A DNA stretch of 64,000 bases, from contig NC_134651.1 in the NCBI RefSeq assembly GCF_030463565.1, positions 16,008,734 through 16,072,733 of the forward strand, read 5' to 3'. Shown piece after piece: positions 24,906 to 39,006 of this stretch. The position numbers and the translations under genes were made by a program. The stretch's first letter is position 1. Every line of letters begins with the position of its first letter. A model generated the notes under the pieces. It worked only from the letters and a program-made list of their open reading frames with translations, was not told the DNA's origin and searched no databases. This DNA comes from Pelecanus crispus (taxonomy: Eukaryota > Chordata > Aves > Pelecaniformes > Pelecanidae).

Positions 24906-26919
24906 CTTTGGCTCTCAATTTATTAGCTTTTAAAAGACTCAATTTTTCTCTATCTTAGCTTATGTTCTATCGTACGTTTGCATTAATTAGCTGATTCATT
25001 TCCATAAAGCTAGCAGGGTAATTCCAAGATTTAGGTTCTTGATAATTCTATCAAGTTTGGAATATCTAGTTAAATGCCACTAACAAACCCTTTGTCAAGA
25101 TGTGCAATGCAACACCTCCCAGTCTCTCCAATTAATTCTGTGAATTAGTCTTGTTGCCTCAGTTGGTATGGATGCCTCAAAATGACATCGGCTATTTTTG
25201 CCATGTTTATGAAGTTAAAAAGTCAAGCAAATACAGCTGACACAAACAGATGTATGCCATTCTGATCACATGTGGCACTGTAACACATCCTGAGCAAAAT
25301 TTCCTGACTTTCAAACTGTGACAAATCTAGAATACATGGTCTTTGGCTCTGTGGAAGGTCATGCTACCCATAGGACAGGGAGAACCACAATAAAAAGATT
25401 TCAAGATAAATCCTCTTATCTCATTCCTTGGTTGTGAAAGTGCCTGAGGAGATTTGACAGTAACTGATAGGTTCTGCAACATCAAGGTCTGGCAATATTT
25501 GCCCTGTCCCAGCTACATGATAGTGCTGTGTGGTCTATTCATTGTCATAGCCTTTGCTCACTTAAATACCCACTCAGATTACAGCCCAGAACTCAGCAGT
25601 AAGAAAGTGTAGTGAAGTCTCTACTAAGAAAATCACCGCTACAAGTCAGACTTGCAGTAAAGTAGATCAGGGCCCAGTTAAGACTGAGCAAGACCTTTCT
25701 TCATGACTAGGTTAACCAATCGGTGGTACCGTTTGGCAAGTGCACCCTGCTCTGTGTGTACCAACTGGCAGAGTCAGTGGCTAAGACAAATGTAGCTGAT
25801 GGTGAACATTTCCCCTTCGATGGGATTGCTTCTGTGCAGCGGCAGATGCCAAGGCACCTTTCTCATGGTCACTTCATCCACCCCTTCAGTGTAGTGCGTT
25901 TCATTGTTTAACTTCCAATTTCCTTTTTCTACCCACATGGTGGCCTGTACTTTTTCATGTCAGTAGTAGCTTTAGTTGATGTAATTAATAGCATAGGTAC
26001 TTTCAAGAAAGTGTAATAATGATTATATTACGTTTTCAGAAATGTGTTAAAATAAACAAAAAACAATTCTTCTGTCTGTCTCTCTAAGGTCTTGAATTCC
26101 CTGAGCTTATTTTGCAGCACTTGGGAAGTAAAAAAGGCAGAACAATTCCCATGAAGAATCAGGAATGTGGTCAAGAAACAGTATGATACTTCAATTTACC
26201 TGTGTAAGACTGTAACCCTTCTGGAATTAAAGGTTTTGGTGTAACACTGAAGTCAGTGGAATTGTGCAAAGGATGTGTTTGGTATGTTACCAGTTTTAAA
26301 TTATACTAAGGAATTACAATCAATAAAGAAATCCATTGCTATTTTCAGTAAATGAAAAGGAAGCAGGAATACATAATGTGGTTGCTTTTGGATAAACAGA
26401 TATGGACTGCCATACGCATATCTGAAAACAGTTTGAAGGTTGCTGTGAGAATGAACCTCCTAAGAGCCATAGGTTTCAAGCACTGTGAGGAAGGCACTGC
26501 TAATCCCAAGCTGAATTTTTAAATTTGCTGGAAATTTTAAACTTTCAGAGCTAGCCTCGGGTAGATCTGCAGCCTTGAGGACATCTGTAACTTTAGAGCA
26601 CTAGGAAAAGCTTCAACACAAGAGAAGAAAGTAATTTGTTTTGGAAGGCATGGGCCCATAGCAGTGCTGAGTGGTGAGGCAGGGCAGCCATGGTGATGTG
26701 AACTCCTTACATGCAATTTCTTTTCTGTACCACTGTCATTTTTGCTGTTATTCTCACTTGCCACAGTTCACCCTCTAGTCCCAGGACCATTGTTACATAC
26801 ATTTTATGCAACGCAGGTACTTCTACATGGGAAGTACTGCAGATTGTTTAAAAACGTTGCAGAAATAGATGGCTGGTACAGCTTTTTGCTGCCGGAATTC
26901 ACCAGAGCAGGTTAAACCA

Positions 26920-27400
26920 CTGGCCAGTTAAATGCAAGTATTGAAACTGTGCACATTGATAATTCCATTTAAAGCATCTCAAATGACCTGAGTTAACATA
27001 GTGATAATTGGATCATTTTAAGGCTGATACGCAAGGAGCTTTTTCTAAGAGGATTGAATTGATGTGACTGTGAATGGTGTGGCAACATCAATCTCAAAGC
27101 AAATTATCTGGTGAGCAGCAAACCCCTGTTGGACGTTACTGTCCTGTTTGACCTTTTATCTTTTTTAATTACAGTGATTATAATAAGTCACTGATAATGA
27201 AATGCTTCAGACTGCTCTACCAACTATTATTTACCACTCCATTCATTGCTTCTGTTGGGTGAACATGCATCCTAATTAAACTGCCGGTGGAAACAAGGAA
27301 CGCTGAGAACATGCAAGGTAAACAGCAGTTTGCCTACTGAAAGATAAGATAGCATTGACTGTGGCTTTCTGTGAGAACTTTATCAGCTATAAATAGGTAA
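26920..27400. promoter_or_regulatory. Candidate AGTR1 intronic enhancer (GATA and MEF2 motifs)
   Basis: Noncoding intron DNA with a TAATTA homeobox core (27166-27171), several GATA-type words (TTTTATC near 27155, AGATAAG at 27342-27348, TTATCAG at about 27380) and a perfect MEF2 site CTATAAATAG at 27387-27396. It sits about 3.6-4.1 kb upstream of the coding exon. The combination recalls cardiac or smooth-muscle enhancers, but this is inference; conservation could not be tested. Confidence 0.3.
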
Positions 27401-29049
27401 GCAGATGTCACAAGTCAGATTTAAACAAAAACGTGGGTTTGATATTTGCTTTGACAAACACTAAACAAACTCAGGCTGACCAACCCTGCCACAGTTTAGC
27501 CACCTCACCATTAAGTAATGTGAGGGTTTTTTTTCTTCTGATGATAGGTGGATTATTTGCTTTTCTTACAACTGAGAAGATATTTCCATGTGTACCAGGA
27601 TGATGCATTCTATTTTTATATAAAATTATTGCACAGGGAGAAGAGAGGCTGAAAAATGTTTGGAACAATATATTCAATATATTAGCTACGTTTCTTTCTT
27701 TCTGGTGGCATAAGCTTTTTTCCTTTATCTTGAGTTTAGTCCCCCCCTTTCCTAATTTCTTTTACCTTCTTTTTCTAATTGCTGAGAAACTAATGACACT
27801 TTCCACAGGCTTTATTTCACAGCCTTTTTTTTTTTCTTCTGTCTCCAGCAGAACAACCCATTTATCCTCATTGCCTTAATGAATATAATTTCTTCTACTT
27901 CATATGCCTACTTCAGTGTCTTCTCTGCTTTCCTGGAGTTCCTGAGCACTACCACTGTGAAGCCACAAATTTACCTTTCTCCTAGCTCTTATTTCTGCTG
28001 CTCCCTCTAACAGTCTGTATTCCCCACCCATGGCTTTCCTAAATATTTTTAGTCCCGAGTTGATAGGTGAATTGTGGAGAGTGAGAGAAATGCAAACACT
28101 TGGGCAAATAAAGGCATGTAAATTCAAACTATTGTGGCCTTGCAGTACGCATAGGCCTCCTGTCATCACTGCCGCTATCTCCCACAGAGGTCAGCGTCTG
28201 ACTTCATGGTAAATGACAACAAATCAAAATATTACTGAAATGGAACTGCAATAGGCAGTACAGGACCGAAACACTGTCTGTACATCAGTTCATGAGCACC
28301 AAGAACAGAAAGCAAGCTTCCTAAGATCTGTAACTGCCAAGCTGGCTGTTGCTTTTGCAATTTTGGATCAGGAGGTGGTCTGACATGAGAACAAACAGAA
28401 TTTGCCAGACCTTGTACTGGGCTGTGCATTTTGTTTAATAGCTGTCCTTCTGGTCAGTCTTTCATGAAGCTGCTGCCAGTCTGTTGAAATTGCTGTTAGT
28501 TTTGTGGTGCGTGCTTTTTTTTATTTTAAAGTATTTATCTTTTTAATTCTCTAACCTGTATGTGGATTCTTTGTGCCTTCCCCTTGCAAGAGTTGAAGCT
28601 GGTCTGCTTCATTTGTGCTAACTCTATATAGCTGGAAAATAAACTGCCTGTGATCTTTCTAGGATCTGGTTCTTCCATAATATCAAAACTCCAAATTGCT
28701 TATTACTTATTTTGTGCTAGCAGAGGATCAGTTATCGCTACCTTGTAAATGCAAACTGTTTATATACTCTGACCTTCTCTGTAAGAATTGCTTGGTATTT
28801 ATTTCCTCCAGCATACTTCAAAAGAGTCTGTCCTTCTGTATGATGGCTTCATAGTTTATTCTGAAAAGAATGAACATCTCTCCTCTGTTTGTTTTCATAG
28901 ACTACTCTCATTAATTTTCCCTTCACTTCCCAAGTATCTTTCAACTGTACTCGGTTTCAGTCACAAAACTTATGTGAGAAAAGGACAGATGAAAGGACTT
29001 TTTCCTCTGGGAAAAATCAATGCTTGTGGAATGACTGAACAGTGGAATT

Positions 29050-29067
29050 GGGGGGGGGGGGGGGGGG
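29050..29067. repeat. 18-base G homopolymer
   Basis: Uninterrupted G run in the AGTR1 intron. Length is likely polymorphic or unreliable. Confidence 0.9.
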
Positions 29068-30139
29068 TGTGATTTTGAATGATTGGCAGGGAGAGGAAAA
29101 TGTAAAGAAAAAGGGAAGTAACAAAGTTAAGCATAGTGACATTTAAATCACTTTGAAGTTTAACTCGTATAATATATATTTTGACCACTAGAGGTCTGTA
29201 TTTCCTATTTTAAAATAAGAGAATGGCTTTTAGATTTGTGCCATCACTTTTCAAAATATCCCCTTCCTTCAGGATTATTTAAGATGCAAACACAAGGCAA
29301 AATACCTGTCATTGAACTTCTGCATTTAATGTACCAGAGAGAACTATTTTAAGTTTATTTTAGTATCTACTAGCTCACATGTAATTTCCTTTATTCTAGT
29401 ACATTCCTGGTTTTGCTAAGCTTCAGTCCAGTTCTTGCACTTGTTAAGTCATGGAACAAGATTCTAATATTTTATTTTTTCAAAGATATATGCAGCTTAA
29501 ACTCTCTAAAGTTTTTGAGCCAAATTAAGAACAATATTTTTAAAGGGAGACTAAAAGTATAGTTTACTTTAAAAATGCAGATGGAAAAACAGTGACACCT
29601 ACTCATTAGACTAAAAGATTATTTTAAAACTAACTAGGCATGTTGTTAATCATGCAACTCTTATTCCAAATATCAGATAGGGAGTATTCTTTTCAAGGTA
29701 ATTCTAGGGTAATTTGACTCAAACATGCATTTTCCTTTTTGGAGGAAGATACTTTTTATTGTTGAAAATACCACTTCAGAAGTATTTTTAATCTCTTCTT
29801 TTTCTTTTTTTAGAAGTGATTTATGGAATTTTTGGAAATGGAAAGGCAACATGAGACTACACATATTTTGTTACCCAAAACATGATTTTTAGACCTCAAG
29901 TGCTGTATGTATTTCCTGAATTGTAAACAATTTCACAATTTGAAAACATAAGCATCTTAACACTTGTTAGCCCCCCCACCTTTACTAATACACCTGGGTT
30001 TGTCATTACCCCTTTGGACAGTGTCAGTGCATGATGATGTTACTCTGTTTCAAATTATTTATTTACCTAAATAGCTCTCTAATGCTATTAAGGGCAAACA
30101 GCTTTCAATCCAGATAGAGAAAAAGTTTGTTAGTGTTCT

Positions 30140-30175
30140 GGTGACATTTATTTTATTGGTGACATTTATTTTATG
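30140..30175. repeat. 18-bp tandem duplication plus AT-rich tract
   Basis: Two adjacent copies of GGTGACATTTATTTTATT (the second ends in G) run into about 75 bp of nearly pure A/T (to about 30250), made of TTATTTAT and TATATAA words. Confidence 0.85.
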
Positions 30176-33100
30176 TATTATTATTTATTTATTATTATAT
30201 ACTATTTATATAATATATAAAAATATAGTATTTGTATATATTATAGATGAGCAAAGTAGAACCAAAAAATTTGTCTTAACTATATTGTTTCATGTCAGAG
30301 AAGTAAAAATAATCAGTGTCTTGTCCTATATTTATGTCAGACCACTTATACAGTGTCAGTGTATCTCTGTGCACTTAAGGCATGTTTGGGTACAAGCATA
30401 TGATGTTTATATCTTGAAGCTGCTAAAAATAGCAGCATTTAGAGAGAACAGAAGTGATATCTAGAGATAGAAAACTAGCAAGCAGTTGGCTAGATTTAAA
30501 ACGCAGAATAAAGACAACTAATCTTTCATTTGCACACTCAAGGACTTTGTGTTAGAAATGGATGTTGCAAAAATTGGCTAAGTGAAAGGCCACCTCTAAA
30601 CCACTAATTTATGGGGCTGTGAAGTGATGAACAGAGCCTTCCAAGTACTTTTTTTGGACATTAAATGCTTAATAATACTGCAGTGTAATATGTGACAAAT
30701 TTCTGCATGCTCTTTTTAACAGCCTACAGTGTAATAATGTCACAGTTATAATTGTAGCAGTTGCAGCAGCAGTAGAAGTTTGGACTATTTTTCGCATATA
30801 CTCTCATAGTGCTTAGAGAGTCCAGAGGCACTGGAAATATTTCTTCATGCTACTTGGCTCTTTGGCCAAAGTTAACTCTACCAATTCCCTCCTCATGTAT
30901 GCTTTTTTTCCCAGAAGTTAGGAAACCTTGATGTACATATTGCTATAAAATTTTACTTGCAGACGTTAGTGCCAAGGAAGGATTGCTCAACTTCACTAGA
31001 GTTTCTTAACCTCACTAGAACTTAAATGCTAGCATGGTAATGATTAGGGTTTTTTTTTTTTGTACAGAAGTTTGTTGACTGATTGATCCACAGAATACTT
31101 GTTATGGTTAGCCAAAAGTCTTTCAACTGAGAGTAAGTTGCAGTATTTTAGTTTATAGGTTTCATTTTTTAGATCCTCTACGTTTAAAAGTAAACATGGT
31201 TTTCTGGGAGCTTTTCCTCTATAAACACATAATTTTGTTTTCTCTGCTGTTACAGGGAGGAAAAACATTCTTGGGTTCAATAAATGTAGAACTGGACTCC
31301 AAAACACTGAGGGATTAACCATTTTCAACATGCAGTGTGTTTATCTAATCTCTTGGGGAAGATCAGTGAGGTGGTGTTTTTAGAGATCACTGGTTCAGGC
31401 TTGACAGTGTACCTGACACTCCAGGTATCTAGATTTTCCACATAATTTCCTGGTCTCTTTCTTTCATGTTTATCCATCAGAGCAATCTTTGTTTTCTTTC
31501 TTTGACTGAGGCTGCATGAATGTGTTGCAAAGTCGCTGGTGTTTAATACGTCTTAGGTATTATATATCCTTAAGAGTTGTGAATATAAAATTATCTGCAC
31601 AGCAGTAACTTAAAACTGGAAAGATAAATAAACAAAGTAAAATATATTTCTAGCTCAATACTTTTAGTTCAGTACTTCTGAAACTAAACATCAAAAGGCT
31701 AAGCTTCAGAAAAGATGATGTCTGAAAGGTGAATTTCCATGTGATATCTCCATGTGATATCCCCTTGTCCCAGTCATCTCAGTTGCTCTGTTTTGACAGG
31801 AATGAAGATCATCTTTTCCTTATCTAGGTTATTAAACCTATAGCTGAATTAGTTTTTAAACATGAAAAATTAATTGTTATAGCAGGAGGCAGTCACTCTT
31901 CTTGTTTATACCACAGGGTAAAGAATTGCCTCTTTTTCTAAAAGAGGCTGAAGACACTTAGACATATTAAGACTTTGAAATGAAGGCATTAACTGTCATC
32001 ATCAATCCAGCATGGATTTTTGCACCTCTGTTCTAGCCACTAGCTTTACCAAAAAGGAAGATTGGCGCCCTCCTAGGAAATAAAAATGATCAATAATCAG
32101 CAGGCTGACCTAAAGTCTGCTTATCAGTGACATGACATCTCCTCATATTGCTAACAATGCCATTTACTGCACATTAGATGCCAGGAAAGAAAAAATAAAT
32201 CTATTTCAGATCAAGGTAGGACTAGAATTTCTAGGGTTTTCAGCATTGACATGAAAAGATTTTTGAAGGGCCACACAACATAAAGTACTGTTTTATTATG
32301 AATATACAGCTTACTGCACACTCATAACTTCAGATTTGATGCCTGGTTATGTAGTATCTTTAGGGTATTTGGAAGTACCCAAAAGAGTCAATAGTTAACA
32401 AGAATTAAGCCATCAAGTCCCAGAACGAATAAAAGTGAGATTAGTTTGAGCTGTGAAAGGTTACATGCTGCACAGTTACTTTCTCTGAGTGATAGTAAAC
32501 GAATGGATTAACACATTTCCTTTATTGCAGCTAGAATTGCCTATATAAAATATAGTGTGCCCCATGTGATCATTTTTAATAAAAGACAGACATCAAATTC
32601 AGGTTTGTTAAGTGCAAGTGAAATCATCTGATGAATTTTAAGTTTCTGTTCTGATAGCTTAGATCCATGGAATAAGAAGTTTTAAAGTATTCTGTTTTTA
32701 ATTACACAGCAGTGCACATCCTACCTGGATACCTAACCACACATCTAAAATTTCTGTTGGCACCATTATTTCCATTGGGAATGAACCGTGAGCTTCTACG
32801 GTGAACTCCTCCAACCTGAGGAGTAAGGGATTTTACATTAATTCCAGGCTTGATCCAGATCTGTATTTCAGCCTTATATTAAGAAGGCTGTGGAGAGGCA
32901 AGAGATGAGAAAATACTGAAATAAAAAGCACTGCTGAAAGCCCTTATCATGCCCTCTTCTAAGAAAACAGAGATCAGCTACAACGTGTGAGGTATCTTAC
33001 CTCCTTTCAGATCATATATAAAATCACAATTTGACTTACTGGATATTTCATATACCTATTAATCTGTCTTTAAGGTTATGGGGTTGTCTTTACTGAAGCT

Positions 33101-33514
33101 TGTGGGTGCCTCCATAAATATACAAAAATAACATAACAACAACTGTTCTTCCTTCCCAGCTTGTAGGAGAAATACTGTGTTATATTACTGTGATTTCAAG
33201 CATGCAGAGCTTAATTAAGGGTTACAGAATATTTTTCATGCTGTTCTGAGTATCATTGGTCTCTGGTCGTTCTTATTTCTTGCTGGAGTGAATGTCTTTG
33301 TGCATCCAACACCGACAGAGTTCTTAATTTCACTGTCCAGATGTTCTCAGTATTAGTCAATGGTTTCACTGGTCCAGCAGAAGGTAGCTATCACCTGGAG
33401 AGTGGCCTTTTTGGGGGAATGAAGGCCACTTCCACAAACTGCTCTGAATGCAAGACAGAGCCTTTCTCTTCTACTGCTGCTCAATGAAGAGACAATGTTC
33501 TGAGCAGCACAGAG

Positions 33515-33678
33515 AGACATCTAGGCAATTAGCTTGTTGCTTTGCTGTTTTTTAACAATATCTGAATTTATAAAGACAATAGTTTCAGCTCAGGATGCAA
33601 CTTGGAGGTCCCAATTGTGCCAAGAATTGCTGAGGCCAGAATTGGCTCTGACAAGAAGAAATGGTACTTGCACATAAA
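33515..33678 (+). repeat. 164-bp dispersed repeat, copy A
   Basis: Matches 39007-39170 over 164 bp with no indels and five differences, all transitions (about 97% identity). The similarity stops abruptly at both ends. It is not a CR1. Its family is unknown to me; it could be internal sequence of an endogenous retroelement or a templated duplication. Confidence 0.95.
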
Positions 33679-36015
33679 GATCCTTTATAGAACTGAGGAT
33701 CTTCAGGTTTTTTTATGCCCATTTTGAAATTCAGAATTATTGAAAAGGTGTCAATAAGATTATCAAACTGAGATCATCTCCACTGCTCAAGGAAAGGCAA
33801 GTTTTCTGGATTTCTCTTCTTACTGGCATGATCTCATTCTATGATTAAACCAGCTGACTCGCCTGTACTTTAGCCACTTGCTCTTTCTCTAGTTTCACTT
33901 GAGGCTTCAAGAAGCTTGCCTTGTAGCAATGCTGGGGCTAGTCTTTTGACCCAACATTGTTCCCACTGCAAGCTTTTTATCTTTACAACTTCCTGAAAAC
34001 AGAAAAGAAGCGTGGAGTCTACAAATATCAAAGATCCTGTAGCAGAAATGATGCATTTCTGTTACTTAAAACACCTGAGAGGAGGATGATTTAGAATGCT
34101 GCTGCTATGGCACAGACTGCTGTAAGAAGGAAGTTGCTTTTGCTAACTTCGGGAAACCCACCCGCACTGGAGTGGATGATGCAACTCCTACTGAGGTCAC
34201 TACAGGCAAGATCAGGCAAATGCTGGAAATCTCTCCTGTAGATTGTTGGTCTTTTGGTGTTGTGTGAATAGCAACTTTTCAAAGCAGCATGATATTAAGG
34301 GCATGGAAATATGGAAGATGTGAAGAGAAACATTTTGGATGGGTAAGGGAAAGAAGGCAGGACTTTGCTAAGGAGTCCGAACACAAAGGTTTTAATGAAT
34401 CAGATCCACCAGTGTTGGTAGGAAAAGAAGAGTTAGCCCCTCTTTTGTTAAAACACACAATGAAAATTCACAGCATATGGAATTTATTTTTATACAGCAG
34501 AAAGGAGTGAGAGGATAGTAACCTCAGGAGTGCTACATAAATCTTTCTTTTGGGAGTCAAATGAAATCTTTGCCTCTTTAGAGGTTGTTATTTGCATTCT
34601 AGGATTTATCATTTGATGATCACAGTTATGTGTAAGTAATGTTTTAGGGCCTTGACAGTAACAGCTACTCATGTAGACTATGGCTTGTAGAACTGAGTCC
34701 CAAAATATTAATGTCTCCTGGGGATTCCTTGCCCACAAACTGTTACTCTGTTACCGGCTCCAGGACGTGAGAGGACATGTGTATGTATTGGCTCTTCCTC
34801 ACAGTTTTTTGCAGCATATAAAACTCTAACGCGTTGCTGTATTTTAATCTGAAGCCTAAAATATTAGAAATGTGCATCACTTAACATGGCTGTGGGCCAC
34901 AGCAATCTCTGCAACACAGATTCTTTTTCTACAGGGATGTGGTGCTACACCCACAGGCAACTGTGAGGAAGCAACAGGTACCCAGTTCACCTCTCTAGAC
35001 TCCCCTGCTTCTCATGATGAAGACCCTCCACACTCTCAAGGTTTATTAACTGAGATGAGCCACTGACAAAGGTAAACGGTTATATCTTTTAGTTTATTAC
35101 AGGTACCTGTACTGCAATGTAATGTGTGAAATGAAATGTACTGTGTTGTGAAACATGGGCCCCTTCTGCTTTTTGGTCCAGGGAGAAAAAATGTGGTAAG
35201 GGATAATACATCTCTCAAATTCTGTTAAGAATGTTAAAATAACAAAATGACACGTGTCATTAAAGCATGGAAAATAAGTATTACTATAGGGAGGCAGACC
35301 AAAAAAAGGGGGGGGAAAAAAAAATCAGTATAGCCAGATAAGGACTGGCTATAAGAGGGGTATTACAATCTACTCTGTGAAAGTCCAGATACTGAGTGAG
35401 GTCAGTAAGTATACACTTACCAGCCTCTGGGTAAAAACAAGTAAAATTTACGTAAGTTTAAACTCTTGGTTATATTAGTGGTTGTTCATAATTTAGCAGA
35501 AAATGGGATTTCATGCATCTAAATTAGAAATGATAATGTTCTAAAATGGTTAATGCATGAGTAATATGCCTACGGCAACATGCAATCACTGTCAGAATCT
35601 TCTCTGTCACTGGCAGTGATCACAACAGAAAATGGAACAGAAAGGTCAAAGCTGCAATCATTTCCTCATGAAACAAATCACCTACTTCTGGGAGGAAAGG
35701 ATTTTTCTGAATCTAGGTGCAAGTTCTTTCGCCTTTTTCTGTTTTACAGCTTTACTGTGAATGACGCAACTCAAAATCAGTGGTTACTAGTATAAAACTA
35801 CTGAAAGTGATGTTTTAATTAGGTTTCTGTTGCTTCCTCTAGGCAAAGATGTTTGCAGAAGGAAGGGTAGGGGACACAGCTAATAACTTTGTAGACAAAG
35901 ATGGGAGGTGGTAGGAATTCTTTGTGGAATTTCAGGTTAGTCCAAATAGAGGCTTCCTTGCTCTGTCCTCATAGATCAGTTTATTCAGAGTCCACAATGT
36001 CATTTGCCTACTCTC

Positions 36016-36586
36016 TGTCGTGGTTTAGCCCCAGCCAGCAACTAAGCACCACGCAGCCGCTCACTCACTCCCCCTACCCCGAGGGGATGGGGGAGAGAAT
36101 CGGAGGAGTGAGAAACACTCCTGGGTTGAGATAAGAACAGTTTAATAATTGAAATAAAGTAAAATAGTAATGATAATAATAACAATATAATAACAATAAT
36201 AATAATATACAAAGCAAGTGATGCACAATGCAATTGCTCACCACCTGACGACCGATACCCAGACAGTTCCCGAGCAGCAATCGCTGCTCCCCGGCCAACC
36301 CCCCCCCCCCCCCCCCCCCAGTTTCTATACTGAGCATGACATCATATGGTATGGAATAGCCCTTTGGCCAGTTTGGATCAACTATTCTGGCTGTGCCCCC
36401 TCCCAGTTTCTTGTGTACCTGGCAGAGCATGGGAAGCTGAAAAGTCCTTGACTAGCATAAGCAGTACTTAGCAACAACTAAAAACATCAGTGTGTTATCA
36501 GCATTATTCTTATACTAAATCCAAAACACATCACCATGCCTGCTACTAGGAAGAAAATTAACTCTATCCCAGCCGAAACCAGGACA
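36016..36586 (+). mobile_element. Solo LTR of an avian ERVL-type endogenous retrovirus
   Basis: A 571-bp element starts TGTCGTGGTTTAGCC and ends GAAACCAGGACA, so the ends form an imperfect inverted repeat with canonical TG...CA. It is flanked by TCTC on both sides, a probable 4-bp target duplication. Inside are an AATAAT-rich stretch (about 36160-36215) and a 21-base C run (36299-36319). The family is one I associate with ERVL LTRs of neoavian birds. No gag, pol or env sequence adjoins it, so it is a solo LTR left by recombination. It lies in the AGTR1 intron, antisense to the gene. Confidence 0.9.
36299..36319. repeat. 21-base C homopolymer inside the LTR
   Basis: Uninterrupted C run, presumably expanded from a short C tract of the LTR. 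Its length should be treated as uncertain. Confidence 0.9.
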
Positions 36587-39006
36587 TCTCCCACAGTCAT
36601 GTTACTCTTCTGCTAAGAAGGCAGAGGCAAAACTTAACATTATGTATGCAACTTAAGCTCCTGAACAACTTTCCTTAGTTAAAAGTGGAATAATAACATG
36701 ATGAGCAATGAACTCTGAAAGCTAACATTACTTCTACTTTTCTGGTACAAGGAACTGCCTTCCTGTACTTTCCTGTAAAACAGTAAGAAAGGTGCTACAA
36801 GAGAGCTTATGTACATAAATTTGCTCCGGGTCGTGCAGCAAATCAGTAACATTTTGACATGCATAGAAACATGCTGATGTGTGTGAGGCCTTACCTACAC
36901 ATTAATCCTCAAAAGGGCATTTTCCTGCCATTAAATTAAATCACCAGGATGAAGCTGTGATGCACCGAAGAGATCTACAAGCTTAATATGCAGTCGCTTC
37001 TCCAGGATGTGTTTTTTATTTTTACTTCCCCCCACCCCCTGCCCCGCAACAATGTAAGGCAAGTGTAAATTAATGAATAACAAGCTTTAGAAACGCATTG
37101 TGCGGAGCAATACAGTTGTCTTCATCTGCAACACTGGCTAATCTGTCGGAAAGTGGGAGAGAAAAGAGAAAAGAAACACTCAAAATTCTCTGCTTCTACT
37201 CCAGAAGTGGAGAGACCTCTGTCAAACAGAGATGTTCCACTTTCTAATCTAATGAAAATTAGACGAGTTGGCTGAGAGTAGTTCATGTTGCACATTATTA
37301 TCTAAAAAGACCTTCCCTCTCTAAAAAAACTCTAACAAATCACATCGCTGTTTCTTACCTATCACCAATGTGGTTGAAGTGACTGATAGAAGCTTTTCCT
37401 TTGAGTAATGAAGACTTTAACTGAAAAACAAGCACACATGCAGATGCAGCATGTCTATGTGGACACAGACACAGCATTATCACTAAAGTATGTGTCATGT
37501 TAACTAAACCAATTAACGTGGACGTTTTATCACTACATTTCCAAGACCATGGCTAGTGATTTCCACATAACTTCCCACTAGTCAAAGTGTTATGGCTCCG
37601 GGGAAAACAGACCTCACATTGAACATTTTTTTTCTTTTGACTTCATGCTGAAAAATAGTGTTTGTCTTACTGAGAAGCAAAAGCAAATGTATTGTGGATT
37701 TCTGTGCAAGGAAATAGATGTTAGATTTCAACACCTTCATTCAGAGGAAGCTTCATCTTCCATGTGTCATAATTCGGCAATACGTAATAGGATTTGGTTA
37801 CTGTGTCTGATTGAGACACTTGATTACTTTTCTTTTGTATAATTAATTTAGATATCCTTACAGTGGGAAAATATCACACTACGCCTCAGAAAAGACTTTT
37901 CTTCCTTAAATGAGAATGTTAGGAACAGCCTGGAGGGAAAAGTTAAAAGATTAAAAGCAAAGGATCAGCATGGAGGCTTCTTAATGAATACCTCATTAGG
38001 GTCAGAATAAGGGAACCAAAGGCAGAAAGGAAAGAAAACAGTATGAGTAACTGGCAAAGTACAAGAGTTTATTCAGACAAAAAAAATCTTTTAAAATGGT
38101 AATGCAGCTAAGCCCAAGAGAAGTTAGCATCATTGTAACTGTTAGAAAGTATAACATGGAAAACACAGAGGCCCAGTTGTGCTTTCACTTGCACAAAACT
38201 CCTGTTAAGGGAAGATCATTTTGAGGACTGAAGAAAATCTGAGTAGCCAAATATAAAGACAAGCAGCGTATCTGTGATTTTTGTACAAGTCAATTGGACT
38301 AGTGAGGTGCTAAAGGGTTAATCAAAGAGAATGAAAGGTCAAACACAGACACCTTAATCCATGTCAGTGTGAATGGTATTATCACCCATGAAAAAAACAG
38401 ATACTGTGATCCCTAGTGCTTTGTCTGGAAGGCAGCATACTTAATAGAACGATACCAAAATAGATGTTCTGCCAAATTTGTACAGCTTGTTTCCTGCTTT
38501 TTTTTCCAAAGTAAAATTTATTGCTCTATTTTGAAAATAAAATTCACTAGTGAACTCTCTTCGCTGTCCTGGCTCTGAGACGTTCCTTGTGGGTACTGAG
38601 GACCAGCAACAGAGGTAGCAAAACCAAGGTGGCTGTTACAGCCAGAGTGTGAGATAGGCTATGATGCTGTGAATCGGTGCATCCTGAACCAAGTGCAGCC
38701 TTGGTTCTCAAGCAAACATAACTGCACAGATGCCCAGAAAGGGTAGCGCTGTGCCCTCCAAAAGGTGCCACATGAACCCTACTTCAGTGCTAGAAAAATT
38801 ACCAATTGAGCTGAGAGAATGCTTGGGTGTGTGGCTGGCCTGTACTGACGTGACTTTTTTTGATGGTATGCTTAAGAATATGAAACAGCATCATAAAATG
38901 TATTGAAAGGCAAAATATTTTTGAACCTTTTCCCTTTGGAGTGCTTTTTAGGAAGCACATGGGTAAAGAAATTAATGAATAACAATTCATTAGTTGAATG
39001 AATTCA

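Noticed and set aside
33830..33850. ATTCTATGATT motif, a CR1 tail unit
   Set aside because: A single unit without any preceding CR1 3' UTR sequence; most likely chance.
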